Assembly (NCBI RefSeq): GCF_030697375.1 | Contig: NZ_JAUYQD010000026.1 | Span: 1 to 64,000, forward strand | Direction of reading: 5' to 3' | DNA: 64,000 nucleotides | Source: Rhodoferax sp. | Lineage (GTDB): Bacteria > Pseudomonadota > Gammaproteobacteria > Burkholderiales > Burkholderiaceae_C | Shown: positions 36,909 through 45,703 of the stretch, piece after piece | How positions within the stretch are numbered: the stretch's first letter is position 1 | Layout of the letters: every line of letters begins with the position of its first letter | The notes under the pieces: model-generated | What the model saw: the letters and a program-made list of their open reading frames with translations, nothing else | What the model was told of the DNA's origin: nothing | The model's database searches: none | Program-made: the position numbers and the translations under genes

Positions 36909-37637
36909 TCAGGCCTTGCGCAAAGGCAGCACGGTGGCGCCTTTGAACGCATGGGGCGCACCGACGCGCGCACCGGTGACAAACAGGGCATGCAGGTCGT
37001 GGGCAAAGCGGTTGAGCTTGGCCAACACCCCTTTGTTGCCGCGCACCAGGGCGTTGTAGCCCAGCACCGCGGGAATGGCGACCGCCAGACCGAGCGCGGT
37101 CATGATGAGCGCCTCACCAATCGGCCCCGCCACCTTGTCGATGGTGGACTGGCCCGAAGCACCGATGGACAACAAGGCGTGGTAAATGCCCCAGACCGTG
37201 CCAAACAGTCCGACAAACGGCGCCGTCGAGCCCACCGAGGCCAGCACCGCCAGCCCGGACTGCAGGTGGGCGGTGGCGTCGTCCAACGCGCCGCGCAGGC
37301 AGCGGGTGACCCAGTCGCTGCGGTCCAGCGAATCGATCAGTTGCCGGTTACCGTCTTCGGGTTGCAGGTGGGCGTCGGCCTCTCGGCCCTTGAGGGCCAG
37401 CTGGCGGAACGGGTTGGCCACATCGCCTCCGAGTTCCTGCAGGCCCGCCTCGAAATCACGGGCATGCCAGAAGCGCTCCAGGGCGCGGGCCTGCACCGCC
37501 ATCTGGCGCAGGCCCAGTACCTTGACCAGGATGACCACCCAGGACGCCAGTGACATGCCCAAGAGCAGCAGCGCCACGGTGCGGGTGACCATGTCGCCTT
37601 GGGTCCAAAGACTGAAAAGACCAGATTGTGTTTGCAT
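36909..37637 (-). CDS. exbB: ExbB/TolQ-family proton channel
   Basis: Inner-membrane proton-channel subunit, 242 residues. The start is ATG 37637 (MQTQSGLFSLWTQGDMVTRTV); the longer open frame upstream enters tonB. Three membrane segments: about 15-37, 130-152 (LAVLASVGSTAPFVGLFGTVWGIYHAL, the ExbB signature) and 175-198 (PIGEALIMTALGLAVAIPAVLGYN). It lies between tonB and exbD with 7- and 5-bp gaps. Confidence 0.95.
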   Translation of the reverse strand: MQTQSGLFSLWTQGDMVTRTVALLLLGMSLASWVVILVKVLGLRQMAVQARALERFWHARDFEAGLQELGGDVANPFRQLALKGREADAHLQPEDGNRQLIDSLDRSDWVTRCLRGALDDATAHLQSGLAVLASVGSTAPFVGLFGTVWGIYHALLSIGASGQSTIDKVAGPIGEALIMTALGLAVAIPAVLGYNALVRGNKGVLAKLNRFAHDLHALFVTGARVGAPHAFKGATVLPLRKA

Positions 37638-37644
37638 CAACAAG

Positions 37645-38355
37645 TTACTCCGAATAATTGAATTTGATGGGTATGGTCGCCCACATGGCTTCTGGAACAC
37701 CCGCGCGTTTGCCTGGAACATAGTGCCAGCCCCGGGCGGTGGCCAGCGCGGCTTGGTCCAGCCGGTCGAAACCGCTGGACTGGCTGATTTCGGCCCGTTG
37801 CGCCACCCCATCCACCCCGATCCAGGCACGCACCATGACCAGGCCCTGCTCCCCCAGCCGCTTGCTCATGGGCGGGAAAACGGGTTTGGGGTTGTGCAGA
37901 TAGTCAGCATCGCTGGAGGGCAACTCGACCCTGGGCGCAGGCGGCGCCACGGCCACGGCCGCGGGCGTTGCTGCCTGCGGTGCGGCCATGGGTGGCGTCG
38001 GCGCGGTGGACGCCACCACGCCGGTGGGTGCGTGGGGTGCAGGCGCAGCGTCCGCAATAGCCACCGGCATGGGCGCGGGCGGCAAGGCGGCCGCTTTTTG
38101 TGGCAGGGCTTGCGCTGCCGCGACCGACTGTTTGGGCGGGGGCACCGGGGGCGGTGTTTCGGCCTTGGGCCGTGGCGGCTCCACAAACTCAGCAATCACC
38201 TCCACCGGCGTCACCACCTCGACCATGCGTGCCAGCAACCCACTTTGCAAGGCCCACAAGGCCCCCACATGCAGCAGCACCACGCCAGCGGCAATCGCCA
38301 GGGGGCGGCGCCGCGAGCTCGCGAAAACCTGGGGTGTGCTCATATTGCGGCCCAT
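37645..38355 (-). CDS. tonB: TonB-family energy transducer
   Basis: Periplasm-spanning protein linking ExbBD to the outer-membrane receptor. It has 236 residues: one N-terminal membrane anchor (LAIAAGVVLLHVGALWAL), a Pro/Ala-rich spacer (PPRPKAETPPPVPPPKQ), and a C-terminal TonB domain about 155-236 (NPKPVFPPMSKRLGEQGLVMVRAWIG and GFDRLDQAALATARGWHYVPG). The first ATG overlaps the receptor stop (TAATG), giving translational coupling; a second ATG four codons later is possible. Confidence 0.93.
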   Translation of the reverse strand: MGRNMSTPQVFASSRRRPLAIAAGVVLLHVGALWALQSGLLARMVEVVTPVEVIAEFVEPPRPKAETPPPVPPPKQSVAAAQALPQKAAALPPAPMPVAIADAAPAPHAPTGVVASTAPTPPMAAPQAATPAAVAVAPPAPRVELPSSDADYLHNPKPVFPPMSKRLGEQGLVMVRAWIGVDGVAQRAEISQSSGFDRLDQAALATARGWHYVPGKRAGVPEAMWATIPIKFNYSE

Positions 38356-40682
38356 TATTTCAGGCTGTAGCGCAGCTCGGTTTGAAACGACCGCTGGGGC
38401 AGGCTGTGTGCCTGCCAGGCCTGGCGGTTGCTCAGGTTGTCAATGCCCGCGCTCCAGGTCCAGTCCTTGGCAAAATGCCAGGCGGTGTGCACATCCACCT
38501 GGTTCACGCTGGAGGTGCCGCCATACACATCCGGGTTGCTGTCGGTGTTGCGCTGGGTGTTGTACATGGGCCCGGCCACACGCCACGCCCCCGAGAACAG
38601 CCACTGCGCGTTGGGCCGGTAGCTGGTTTGCAGGGTGTAGCGCTGCGCCGGTATGCGCAACCAGCTTTTGCCCTCCGAGGCAGGTAGGGCCGCGTTCTCC
38701 ACCACCCGTGCGTCGGCCCAGGTGGCGCTGCCACTGAAGTTCAGTCCCGCCACCAAGACATCGCGGCTTTGCCACGACAGCTCCAGCCCGTTGGTGACCA
38801 CGCGGTCCACATTGCTGACCCGGGTGACCGTGGGGGTGACGGTGGCATCGGTCTGGCGCAGGATCGTGTCCTTCACGTCGTCGCGGAACAGACTGATACG
38901 CACCGAGTGTTTGTCCAAAAACGACTCTGCCGACAACTCCACCGAGGTGGACTGCTCCGGGCGCAAATTGGGGTCGCTCACGGTCACGCTGGTGCCGGTC
39001 TTGGTGCCATTGAACAGCTCATCCACATTGGGAAAACGCACGCCCTTGCCCACACTGGCCTTGAGCAGCAAGTCGTCCCGGGCCGCCCACGCCAAAGAGG
39101 CCTTGGGACTGGTGGCGACAAGTGTTCGGCTGGGGTAGCTCACCGGGGCCACGCCGGTGAAGAACTGCGACCCGTCGTAGGAGGTGAACTGCTCCTGGCG
39201 CACGCCCAGCGTGAGCATCAGGTCGGGGGTCATTTGCCAGGCATCCTGTCCATACAGGGCGGAGATGGTGGTCTTGCCATCGTAGTTCTGGTTGAGCGTG
39301 GTCTCGGCGTTGCGCCAGTCGGTGGCGTTGTTCACCACGTTGTTCAAGTGGTAGTCGTTGCGGTGCAGGCCGAACACCAGCGCATGTTTGGCGTTGCCCC
39401 AGTCGCCTGGGCTGGGCGTGTAGGTGGTTTGCACCTCGAAGGTGTTCCAGCCGGTGCCGTCGCGGTGCGTCACGGTCCCGGAGCCCCCCAGGGCGGCCAC
39501 CGGCTGTGCGGTGTAGGCCGCCCGGTTGACGTCACTCAAAATATGGTAGTCGGTCACCACCACGGAGGTATTCCACCCGGTGGCATGTTTGGTTTTCCAG
39601 GTCAAACCCAGCTGGCGGTTGTCTTCGTCCCGCTGGCTGGGCGCAAACGGGCTGGCCGCCGCCGCGCTGCCAGCCACCAGATTGAACCCGTTCGCGCCAT
39701 CGTGGACCAGACCACTCCAGACCGTGTTGCCGGCCGCATCGCGCAACCAGCTTTGGGTGGTGACAGTGCTCTTGTTGCGCCACAGGGAGATGCGCCCTTC
39801 CAGCTCCTGGGTGGCTGAGAGCGCGTAGCCCAGGCGCACGTTCATGGTGTCTTGCACCGTGTGGTCGATGCTGGTGGCGCCGAACAGGGCGCGGTCCACG
39901 TTTTCAGGATTTTTGTCAACCGCCATCCCGCTGACCCGCGTGCCCGCAGGCGCCGCAAACTGCCCGGCGGCCGTGCGCAAGACGTTGGCATACCCCATGG
40001 GGTGGCCGGTGACATCCTGGTGCTGCAGCCCCAGCACGTACCACAGGCCGGAATCCAGTTTGGACGCAATGCGCCCGGAGCTCATGGAGCCCTGGTAGGT
40101 CTCGCTGGTGTTGTATTCCTTGAAGGGCTGGCTGTTGTACTTGATGCTGGCCGAGGCCTCCAGGCCCTGCGGTTTGCGCTCGGTGATGGCCACCGTGGTG
40201 CCCATGGAGTTGCCGGGATAAATCGCCGAGTACGGGCCGTAGAGCATGTCCACCCGTTCAATCGACTCGTTGTTCACCATGTTCCAGCGCGGCGCATCAA
40301 AGCGGCCCAAAAAGGTGGAGATCAGGTAGCCGTCCAGGTACACCAACGCGCGCCCCGGCTCCGTCACGCCAAAGCTGCGCCCGCCCACATTGGCGTTGCG
40401 GTCGCCAAAATAGCGTTTGCGCACCGTGGTGCTGGGCAGGTAGCGCAGGGCGTCCTCCGCATTGAAGAGGTTTTGCTCTTCCAGGTCTTTCGCCGTTTTG
40501 CTGGCCGTGCTGTTGGGCAGGTTGGGGTCGAGCTGGGCGCGGGTCTCGGTCACACTGATGGTTTTGAGCTGGGCTTCGGTGGCAATGCCCTGGGCCAGGG
40601 CGACGGCGGGGATCAGCGCCAGAGCGGCCACTAAAGGGTGAAGGCAGGCTGAGGCGCCTACGGCAAAGCGATTCTTACGCAC
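38355..40682 (-). CDS. TonB-dependent outer-membrane receptor, probably for copper
   Basis: A 775-residue receptor beginning at GTG 40682 after AGGAAA. Signal peptide about 1-31; plug domain about 40-170 (TISVTETRAQLD as TonB box, SIERVDMLYGPYSAIYPGNSMGTTVAI); beta-barrel to the C-terminal Tyr-Ser-Leu-Lys strand (FQTELRYSLK). The substrate is inferred from context: PCu(A)C chaperone, DUF2946 proteins and a dedicated TonB-ExbBD are encoded in the same operon, as with OprC-like copper receptors. A siderophore role is less likely because no iron-related genes are near. Confidence 0.88.
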   Translation of the reverse strand: MRKNRFAVGASACLHPLVAALALIPAVALAQGIATEAQLKTISVTETRAQLDPNLPNSTASKTAKDLEEQNLFNAEDALRYLPSTTVRKRYFGDRNANVGGRSFGVTEPGRALVYLDGYLISTFLGRFDAPRWNMVNNESIERVDMLYGPYSAIYPGNSMGTTVAITERKPQGLEASASIKYNSQPFKEYNTSETYQGSMSSGRIASKLDSGLWYVLGLQHQDVTGHPMGYANVLRTAAGQFAAPAGTRVSGMAVDKNPENVDRALFGATSIDHTVQDTMNVRLGYALSATQELEGRISLWRNKSTVTTQSWLRDAAGNTVWSGLVHDGANGFNLVAGSAAAASPFAPSQRDEDNRQLGLTWKTKHATGWNTSVVVTDYHILSDVNRAAYTAQPVAALGGSGTVTHRDGTGWNTFEVQTTYTPSPGDWGNAKHALVFGLHRNDYHLNNVVNNATDWRNAETTLNQNYDGKTTISALYGQDAWQMTPDLMLTLGVRQEQFTSYDGSQFFTGVAPVSYPSRTLVATSPKASLAWAARDDLLLKASVGKGVRFPNVDELFNGTKTGTSVTVSDPNLRPEQSTSVELSAESFLDKHSVRISLFRDDVKDTILRQTDATVTPTVTRVSNVDRVVTNGLELSWQSRDVLVAGLNFSGSATWADARVVENAALPASEGKSWLRIPAQRYTLQTSYRPNAQWLFSGAWRVAGPMYNTQRNTDSNPDVYGGTSSVNQVDVHTAWHFAKDWTWSAGIDNLSNRQAWQAHSLPQRSFQTELRYSLK

Positions 40683-40759
40683 GGTATTTCCTAAAATTCT
40701 TAGACGAAATCAGCCTCCAGCCCATACAAAACAAGCGTGAGGCGCTATACATTCGATAG

Positions 40760-41152
40760 CTAAAGGAAATACGGCGGGCCGCGTGGCGCAGCCGCCAGAT
40801 CAAAAGGCGTGGAGTAAAAAAAGCCAAGCCGCGCCACAGGCACGGGGGGAGCGCCCGGTACCCGCAGGGGCATACCCCAGGGCAAAGGCGGCGGCGCCAT
40901 GCGGTCGGAGGCCTGCAGGCAAAACGGGCAATGCGCCAGTGGCACTGCGGACTGCGGTCCTGCGGGCGCATCCGGCGACGGGTGGAAGACCCCGGCACTG
41001 GCGCAGAGGTCCGTCCCCATGCCCACACCGCTGCCGGCCAGCGCCAATCCATGGGACAGCGTGGGGGCCAAGGCCGCGAACACCGCGATGAGCAGCACCA
41101 ACCACACCGCCCAGGTGCGGTGCGGCAGGTGAATGCGCGGTTTCAGGGCCAT
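40760..41152 (-). CDS. DUF2946 family protein 1
   Basis: A 130-residue protein with one N-terminal membrane anchor (TWAVWLVLLIAVFAALAPTLSHGLALA), a short periplasmic region with Cys in GTDLCASAG, and the family signature AHCPFCLQASDRMAPPPLP. DUF2946 members recurrently sit with TonB copper receptors and PCu(A)C chaperones and are suspected to bind copper through the CxxC pair. It begins 20 bp after PCu(A)C and ends 77 bp before the receptor start. Confidence 0.82.
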   Translation of the reverse strand: MALKPRIHLPHRTWAVWLVLLIAVFAALAPTLSHGLALAGSGVGMGTDLCASAGVFHPSPDAPAGPQSAVPLAHCPFCLQASDRMAPPPLPWGMPLRVPGAPPVPVARLGFFYSTPFDLAAAPRGPPYFL

Positions 41153-41172
41153 GGCTTCAAGGCTGCAAGTGC

Positions 41173-41676
41173 TTAGGGCTTGGCGTGCTCACCATGCGCC
41201 ATGCCGTGCTCTGCGTGCGCGGCCTTGTGCATGGCCGGGGCCGCCATCAGCACGGGCACCTTGAGTTCCATCTTGCTCTCGGCACCTTTGGCGTCCTTGA
41301 AGAGCAGTGTCATGGGAATGCGGCTGTCTTTCACCAACGTCGCTTTCAGGTCCATCAGCATGACGTGGTAGCCGCCCGGTTTGAGTTCCACCGCCGTGCC
41401 AGCGGGCAAGTCCAGGCCGCCGCTCACCGCGCGCATTTTCATGATGTCGCCTTCCATTTTCATTTCATGGACCTCGGCCACCGCCGCCACAGGTGTGGAA
41501 ATACCCACCAGCTTGAGGCCCTCTTTGGCGGTGAGTTTCATAAATGCACCAGAGGCTTTCTGGCTCGGCACGGTGGCGCGCACCCAGGCGTCTTTGACGT
41601 CCACGGTTTGCGCCCACAGCGCGGTGGACAGGGAAACGGCCAGCAGTGCGCCAGCAAGGTGAACAATCGGTTTCAT
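41173..41676 (-). CDS. Periplasmic copper chaperone PCu(A)C
   Basis: Cu(I)-binding chaperone that delivers copper to cytochrome oxidase CuA sites or accepts imported copper. It has 167 residues with a Sec signal (LAGALLAVSLSTALWA). The ligands His70, Met81, His104 and Met106 follow the family spacing closely (VHEMKMEGDIMKM and GGYHVMLMDL). The C-terminal tail MHKAAHAEHGMAHGEHAKP is an additional His/Met-rich copper-binding segment. AAGGA precedes the ATG. Confidence 0.93.
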   Translation of the reverse strand: MKPIVHLAGALLAVSLSTALWAQTVDVKDAWVRATVPSQKASGAFMKLTAKEGLKLVGISTPVAAVAEVHEMKMEGDIMKMRAVSGGLDLPAGTAVELKPGGYHVMLMDLKATLVKDSRIPMTLLFKDAKGAESKMELKVPVLMAAPAMHKAAHAEHGMAHGEHAKP

Positions 41677-41780
41677 AAAGAGTCCTTGGTCAACAGAGAA
41701 TCAATGGAAATAGGCGCAAGCACCCACGGTGTGCATAGTCTGCAAAATCGCAGAACAAAAGTGGAGGTATGCCGCACAGA

Positions 41781-41814
41781 GACTGCGCAAGCAGCTGTAA
41801 AATCAGTAGCAAAA
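41781..41814 (-). repeat. Dispersed palindromic repeat core, copy 7 (intergenic)
   Basis: Contains GACTGCGCAAGCAGCTGTAAA then AGTAGC. It lies between the PCu(A)C start and the second DUF2946 gene. The GGGGGCTAG side is missing. Confidence 0.7.
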
Positions 41815-41832
41815 GTGCGCTGCGATCATCTG

Positions 41833-41854
41833 AAAAAAGCCCCTCCGTGGGGTC
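41833..41854 (-). terminator. Rho-independent terminator downstream of second DUF2946 gene
   Basis: On the minus strand a CCCC/GGGG hairpin with loop ACGGA is followed by six T residues. It would end or attenuate transcription between the 41890 gene and the copper operon below. Confidence 0.6.
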
Positions 41855-41889
41855 TATTCCGGGCAAGCGCCCGCCCTCAATACGGGTTT

Positions 41890-42255
41890 TTAGACCGCCG
41901 CAGGAGGTCCGCGCGCCGGAAGCGGCGATGCGGTGCGCCACGCAAGGTGCGCAGTCGGCAAGCCTTCAGGGAGGTGGTGCAAAGCGTGCACAGCGGCCAC
42001 CGCTTCCACCAAGGCGGGTGGCGGGGCACCGAGCGCCAGGCACAGCACACAATCCAGGGTGTGGTGCGAAGGGGCCGCGCCGCCCTCGTCGCCACCGGCC
42101 ACCAGTTTGACGGCGCCGGAGGCGGTACATACCAAGGTGGCGGACTGGGGCTGCACCAGGGGTGCCGCCACCGCCACGCCCACCGCCAACACAAACCACA
42201 CCAACACCATGTGGGCGAGGGTGCGGGCTTGGCGAAGGGCTTGCAGCGTCAGCAT
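41890..42255 (-). CDS. DUF2946 family protein 2
   Basis: Predicted from ATG 42255 (MLTLQALRQARTLAHMVLVW), AAGGA nine bases upstream, 121 residues; the open frame extends further but without a better start. A membrane anchor (MVLVWFVLAVGVAVAAP) is followed by CTASGAVKLV and HTLDCVLCLALGAPP, the DUF2946 CxxC signature. It is the first gene of the minus-strand copper locus, 213 bp from PCu(A)C, with a terminator-like hairpin between. Confidence 0.75.
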   Translation of the reverse strand: MLTLQALRQARTLAHMVLVWFVLAVGVAVAAPLVQPQSATLVCTASGAVKLVAGGDEGGAAPSHHTLDCVLCLALGAPPPALVEAVAAVHALHHLPEGLPTAHLAWRTASPLPARGPPAAV

Positions 42256-42393
42256 GGGGGGATTATCCTTCACCGGCCGCGTGTACACCCCTTGCCACGC
42301 GTCTACGGATTGACCCAGATCAAAGACTCCCAAGGCCAGTGTGTTGATGATGAAGCTTCATCCATCCAACCCTGCGCAAGCCTGCACTACACC

Positions 42394-42753
42394 ATGACCC
42401 CACTGGACACCACCGCATTCCAAGCGAAATTGCTGCAACAGCGCGCCTCGCTTGCAGCCCAACTGAGCGCGTTGCGCGGCGGCCCGATTGGTCGGGTGGA
42501 AGCCTCGGCCGACCACTTTGGCCGGCACGAGGACTCCACCGCGCAAACCGCCACCGAACGCGAACTCGAATTCGCCCTGGACGACCACGAAACCAAGGAA
42601 CTGGCGGCCGTGGACGCCGCCCTGCAGCGCATCGACGACGGAAGCTATGGCCAATGCACCGCCTGTGGCGTCACCATTCCACGGGCGCGCCTGCAGGCCG
42701 CGCCCGAAGCAGAGCGCTGTATTGCCTGCCAGGAAAAGGCCGAGAAAGCCTAA
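42394..42753 (+). CDS. DksA/TraR-type zinc-finger protein
   Basis: A 119-residue protein starting at ATG 42394 (MTPLDTTAFQAKLLQQRASLAAQL). It has a coiled-coil N-terminal half with acidic HEDSTAQTATERELEFALDDHETKELAAVDAAL, then a C4 zinc finger CTACGVTIPRARLQAAPEAERCIACQE. This matches short DksA/TraR regulators that enter the RNA polymerase secondary channel; the acidic tip is present but not the exact DksA DxxDxA. A 14-bp palindrome GATGAAGCTTCATC (42349-42362) lies 32 bp upstream. Confidence 0.9.
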   Translation: MTPLDTTAFQAKLLQQRASLAAQLSALRGGPIGRVEASADHFGRHEDSTAQTATERELEFALDDHETKELAAVDAALQRIDDGSYGQCTACGVTIPRARLQAAPEAERCIACQEKAEKA

Positions 42754-42797
42754 GGCCAAAAACCGGGGACAGATACCGGGGCTGTTATTCTCCCGGG

Positions 42798-43409
42798 ATG
42801 AACTACACCTTTGCTTCAGCCACGATTTTGCTGGTGCTGATCACCGACCCCATCGGCAATATCCCGATTTTTGCAGCCGCCCTCAAACATGTCGCGCCCG
42901 AGCGGCGCTCACGCGTCATCCTGCGTGAAATCCTGATTGCCTTTGCCCTGCTGCTGTCCTTCATGTTTGTGGGCGAACGCTTTCTGGAGGTGATGAACCT
43001 GAGCGAGCTGTCGCTGCAAATCGGCGGCGGTGTCATTCTGTTCCTGATCGCCCTGCGCATGGTGTTTCCACCGCCGCACGGCTCCGAGCCCGAAGTGCTG
43101 GTGGAGCCCTTGATCGTGCCGCTGGCGGTGCCCGCCGTGGCCGGCCCCTCGGCCCTGGCCACCGTGCTGCTGCTGGTGTCGCAGCAACCCGACAAACGCA
43201 TGGAGTGGATTGCCGCCCTGTGTGTCACCATGGTCATCAGCGCCGTGGTGCTGGTGTCGGCCGAGCGGATTCAGCGCATCATTGGCGACCGCTTGGTGAT
43301 CGCCGTGGAGCGGCTCATGGGCCTGGTGCTGGTGTCCGTGTCGATTGAGATGATGCTCAGCGGTGCCAAGGTCTTTATTTTGCGCCTGATGAACGGCCAA
43401 GGCCTGTAA
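42798..43409 (+). CDS. MarC-family integral membrane protein
   Basis: A 203-residue inner-membrane protein of the MarC/UPF0056 family, with six predicted membrane segments. Family motifs: LVLITDPIGNIPIFAAALKHV and PLAVPAVAGPSALATVLLL. Starts at ATG 42798 after GGG. Function of the family is unresolved; the old link to multiple antibiotic resistance was withdrawn for E. coli MarC. It lies 44 bp after the DksA-like gene on the same strand. Confidence 0.9.
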   Translation: MNYTFASATILLVLITDPIGNIPIFAAALKHVAPERRSRVILREILIAFALLLSFMFVGERFLEVMNLSELSLQIGGGVILFLIALRMVFPPPHGSEPEVLVEPLIVPLAVPAVAGPSALATVLLLVSQQPDKRMEWIAALCVTMVISAVVLVSAERIQRIIGDRLVIAVERLMGLVLVSVSIEMMLSGAKVFILRLMNGQGL

Positions 43410-43418
43410 GACTGCGTC

Positions 43419-44432
43419 TTAGGCCTGTGTGCGGGGCACCACTTCCTGCTCGATGGCGCCAAACAGGCTCTGGCCATCGGGCCCTTTCATCTCGATGCGG
43501 ATGGTGTCGCCGAATTTCATGAATTCGGTGCTGGGCTCCCCGTTTTGCAGAATTTCCATGGCCCGCTTCTCGGCGATGCAGCTGTAGCCCTTGGGCCAGT
43601 CGGTGCGGCCCTTCTTCTCCACCCCCTGGTTGCTGACGGTGCCGGAGCCGATGATGGAGCCGGCCCGCACATTGCGGGTTTTGCACAGGTGGGCAATGAG
43701 CTGCCCAAAATGGAAAGTCATCTCCGGCCCGGCATCACACATACCGACCTTGCGCCCGTTCCAGGTGCTTTGCAGCGGCAGGTGCACCCGCCCTTTGACC
43801 CAGGCCTCGCCCAGTTCATCGGGGGTGATGGCCACCGGACTGAAGGCCGTGGCCGGTTTGCTCTGCACAAAACCAAAGCCTTTGGCCAGCTCGGCCGGGA
43901 TCAGCTTGCGCAGGCTGACATCGTTGACCAGCATCAGCAGGCGGATGCCGTCGAGCGCCCGGTCGGGGGCACAGCCCATGGGAATGTCACCAGTCACCAC
44001 CGCGATTTCGGCTTCAAAGTCGATGCCCACCTCCTCGCTCGTACACACAATCGGGTCGCAGGGGCCAGCCAGGTCGTCGCTGCCGCCCTGGTACATCAGC
44101 GGGTCGGTGTAAAAACTCTGTGGCACCTCGGCCTGGCGGGCCTTGCGCACCAGCTCCACATGGTTGAGGTAGGCCGAACCATCGGCCCACTGGTAAGCCC
44201 GGGGCAAAGGCGCCATGCATTGCAAGGGATCAAACGGAAAGGCATGCCGCGCCCGCCCGGCGTTCAGGGCGTCGTACAGGTCCTGCAGCTGGGGCGAGAG
44301 GTAGTTCCAGTCGTCCAGCACCTGTTGCAGGCGGCTGGCGATGTGGGAGGCGTAGTGGGCCTGGGTCAAATCGCGCGAGACCACCAGCAACTGGCCATCG
44401 CGCGATCCATCTTTGTACGTTGCAAGTTTCAT
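43419..44432 (-). CDS. Fumarylacetoacetate hydrolase-family protein
   Basis: A 337-residue protein of the FAH superfamily (hydrolases or decarboxylases acting on oxo-acids in aromatic catabolism). Metal-binding acidic residues are visible in VGIDFEAEIAVVTGDIP, with LMLVNDVSLRKLIP and the C-terminal signature IIGSGTVSNQGVEKKG and FMKFGDTIRIEM. The N-terminal region is like the bacterial FAH group (MKLATYKDGSRDGQLLVVSRD). The nearest plus-strand gene is convergent, so it is monocistronic. Substrate unassigned. Confidence 0.9.
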   Translation of the reverse strand: MKLATYKDGSRDGQLLVVSRDLTQAHYASHIASRLQQVLDDWNYLSPQLQDLYDALNAGRARHAFPFDPLQCMAPLPRAYQWADGSAYLNHVELVRKARQAEVPQSFYTDPLMYQGGSDDLAGPCDPIVCTSEEVGIDFEAEIAVVTGDIPMGCAPDRALDGIRLLMLVNDVSLRKLIPAELAKGFGFVQSKPATAFSPVAITPDELGEAWVKGRVHLPLQSTWNGRKVGMCDAGPEMTFHFGQLIAHLCKTRNVRAGSIIGSGTVSNQGVEKKGRTDWPKGYSCIAEKRAMEILQNGEPSTEFMKFGDTIRIEMKGPDGQSLFGAIEQEVVPRTQA

Positions 44433-44557
44433 GGCGGAATTGTCGCTCTAAACTGATTTCTGGCGGGACAGACCGCTGCCACACGCAGTGTTCCTCAACT
44501 GATTAAACTAGAAACCTTATAGCGTGCAGGACATTGCACGAGACCCCTTCACCACCC

Positions 44558-45703
44558 ATGTTGCACACCCTTCTCCGTTTTACCCAAAAACCCTCCGCCG
44601 GCCATGCGCCCCGGCAGTGGCCCCGTTTGGCCCTCCTCACCGTGGGCGTCTTGCTGGGGCATGGGGCCGTGTTGATGGCGGCACCGCTGTCCCTGGGCGC
44701 GTCGGCAGAGCCGCGCAGCACCGAAGCGCTTCGCTTTACCTTCCGCACCGTCGCCCAGACGCCGCCCGGCGCCCTTGCCGACACCCCGGTGCCAGAAGTC
44801 AAGCCAGCATCGGCGCTCAAGCGGAGCCCGCCAGCGCTGGCGACCGCCCCGCCCATCGCCGCCCCCGGGGCCTCGCAAAAATTTAAAGCCATTCGAGCCG
44901 AAACACCCGCCAACAGTGCGCAGACAGCTCCTGAATTGATAGCAAAAGAGAGCCCCCTGGGTGAACCCATGGCACTGGCCGCGTTGGCCCCCACCGCAGC
45001 GCGGGTGGAAACAGCCCCAGCGGCGGCGACGCCCCCAGCGGCCGCCGACCTGGCGGTGCACCACTACACCATTCCGGGGGCCGCGCGCCTGAGTTATGAC
45101 GTCAAGATTGAAATCAAGGGCATCCCCTTGTCGGCCAACGGTGAGTTGCTGTGGCAGCACGACGGCAAAACCTACGATGCCCGGCTGGAATACCGCCACG
45201 TCTTGCTGGGCTCCCGGGTCCAGACCAGTACTGGCCAGCTCACCCCCCTGGGGCTGGAGCCGGTTCGTTTTGGCGACAAGGTGCGCAGCGAGGTGGCGGC
45301 CCATTTCGAGCGCAGCAAAAACAAAGTCACATTCAGCGCCAACACCCCAGACGTTCCCTTGCTGCCCGGCGCGCAAGACCAGTTGAGCGTCTTCATGCAG
45401 CTGGCCGCCATGCTGGGAGGTGCACCCCACCGCTTTGCCGCCGGCACGGACATCCCTTTTCAGGCCGTGGGACCACGCTCCTCGGAAACATGGACCTTCA
45501 AAGTGGGCGCCGTGGAGCTGCTGACCCTGCCCGGTGGGGCCGTCAAAGCGCTCAAGCTCACACGCGACGCGACCGGAGAACACGACTCCAAGGGTGAAGT
45601 CTGGTTTGCCCCGGACCTGGGTTACCTGCCTGTGCGCATTCGGCTGTCCCAGGCGAATGGCGATTTTGTCGAACAGCAATGGCGCGCCACGCAAAAACCT
45701 TAA
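44558..45703 (+). CDS. DUF3108 domain protein, membrane-anchored
   Basis: Starts at ATG 44558 (MLHTLLRFTQKPSAGHAPRQW), 381 residues. One membrane anchor (LALLTVGVLLGHGAVLMAAP), a long Pro/Ala linker to about residue 165, then the DUF3108 beta-rich domain (ARLSYDVKIEIKGIPLSANGELLWQHDGKTYDARLEY to LGYLPVRIRLSQANGDFVEQQWR). Probably an envelope protein; function unknown. A degenerate dispersed repeat lies in the linker, read as NSAQTAPELIAK. Confidence 0.82.
   Translation: MLHTLLRFTQKPSAGHAPRQWPRLALLTVGVLLGHGAVLMAAPLSLGASAEPRSTEALRFTFRTVAQTPPGALADTPVPEVKPASALKRSPPALATAPPIAAPGASQKFKAIRAETPANSAQTAPELIAKESPLGEPMALAALAPTAARVETAPAAATPPAAADLAVHHYTIPGAARLSYDVKIEIKGIPLSANGELLWQHDGKTYDARLEYRHVLLGSRVQTSTGQLTPLGLEPVRFGDKVRSEVAAHFERSKNKVTFSANTPDVPLLPGAQDQLSVFMQLAAMLGGAPHRFAAGTDIPFQAVGPRSSETWTFKVGAVELLTLPGGAVKALKLTRDATGEHDSKGEVWFAPDLGYLPVRIRLSQANGDFVEQQWRATQKP
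44887..44946 (-). repeat. Dispersed palindromic repeat, copy 8, degenerate, in DUF3108 linker
   Basis: Diverged copy retaining AGTGCGCAGACAGCTCC and TTGATAGCA. It is translated in the same frame as copies 4 and 6 (AQTAPELIA). Confidence 0.6.

Noticed and set aside
34981-37059. A 692-codon plus-strand open frame
   Set aside because: Antisense shadow of the BNR, ExbD and ExbB genes; composition is that of GC-rich antisense frames.
40681-40762. Inverted GTATTTCCT/AGGAAATAC pair around the receptor 5' region
   Set aside because: One arm is the ribosome-binding site of the receptor and the other the last codons of the DUF2946 gene, 60 bp apart; probably coincidence.
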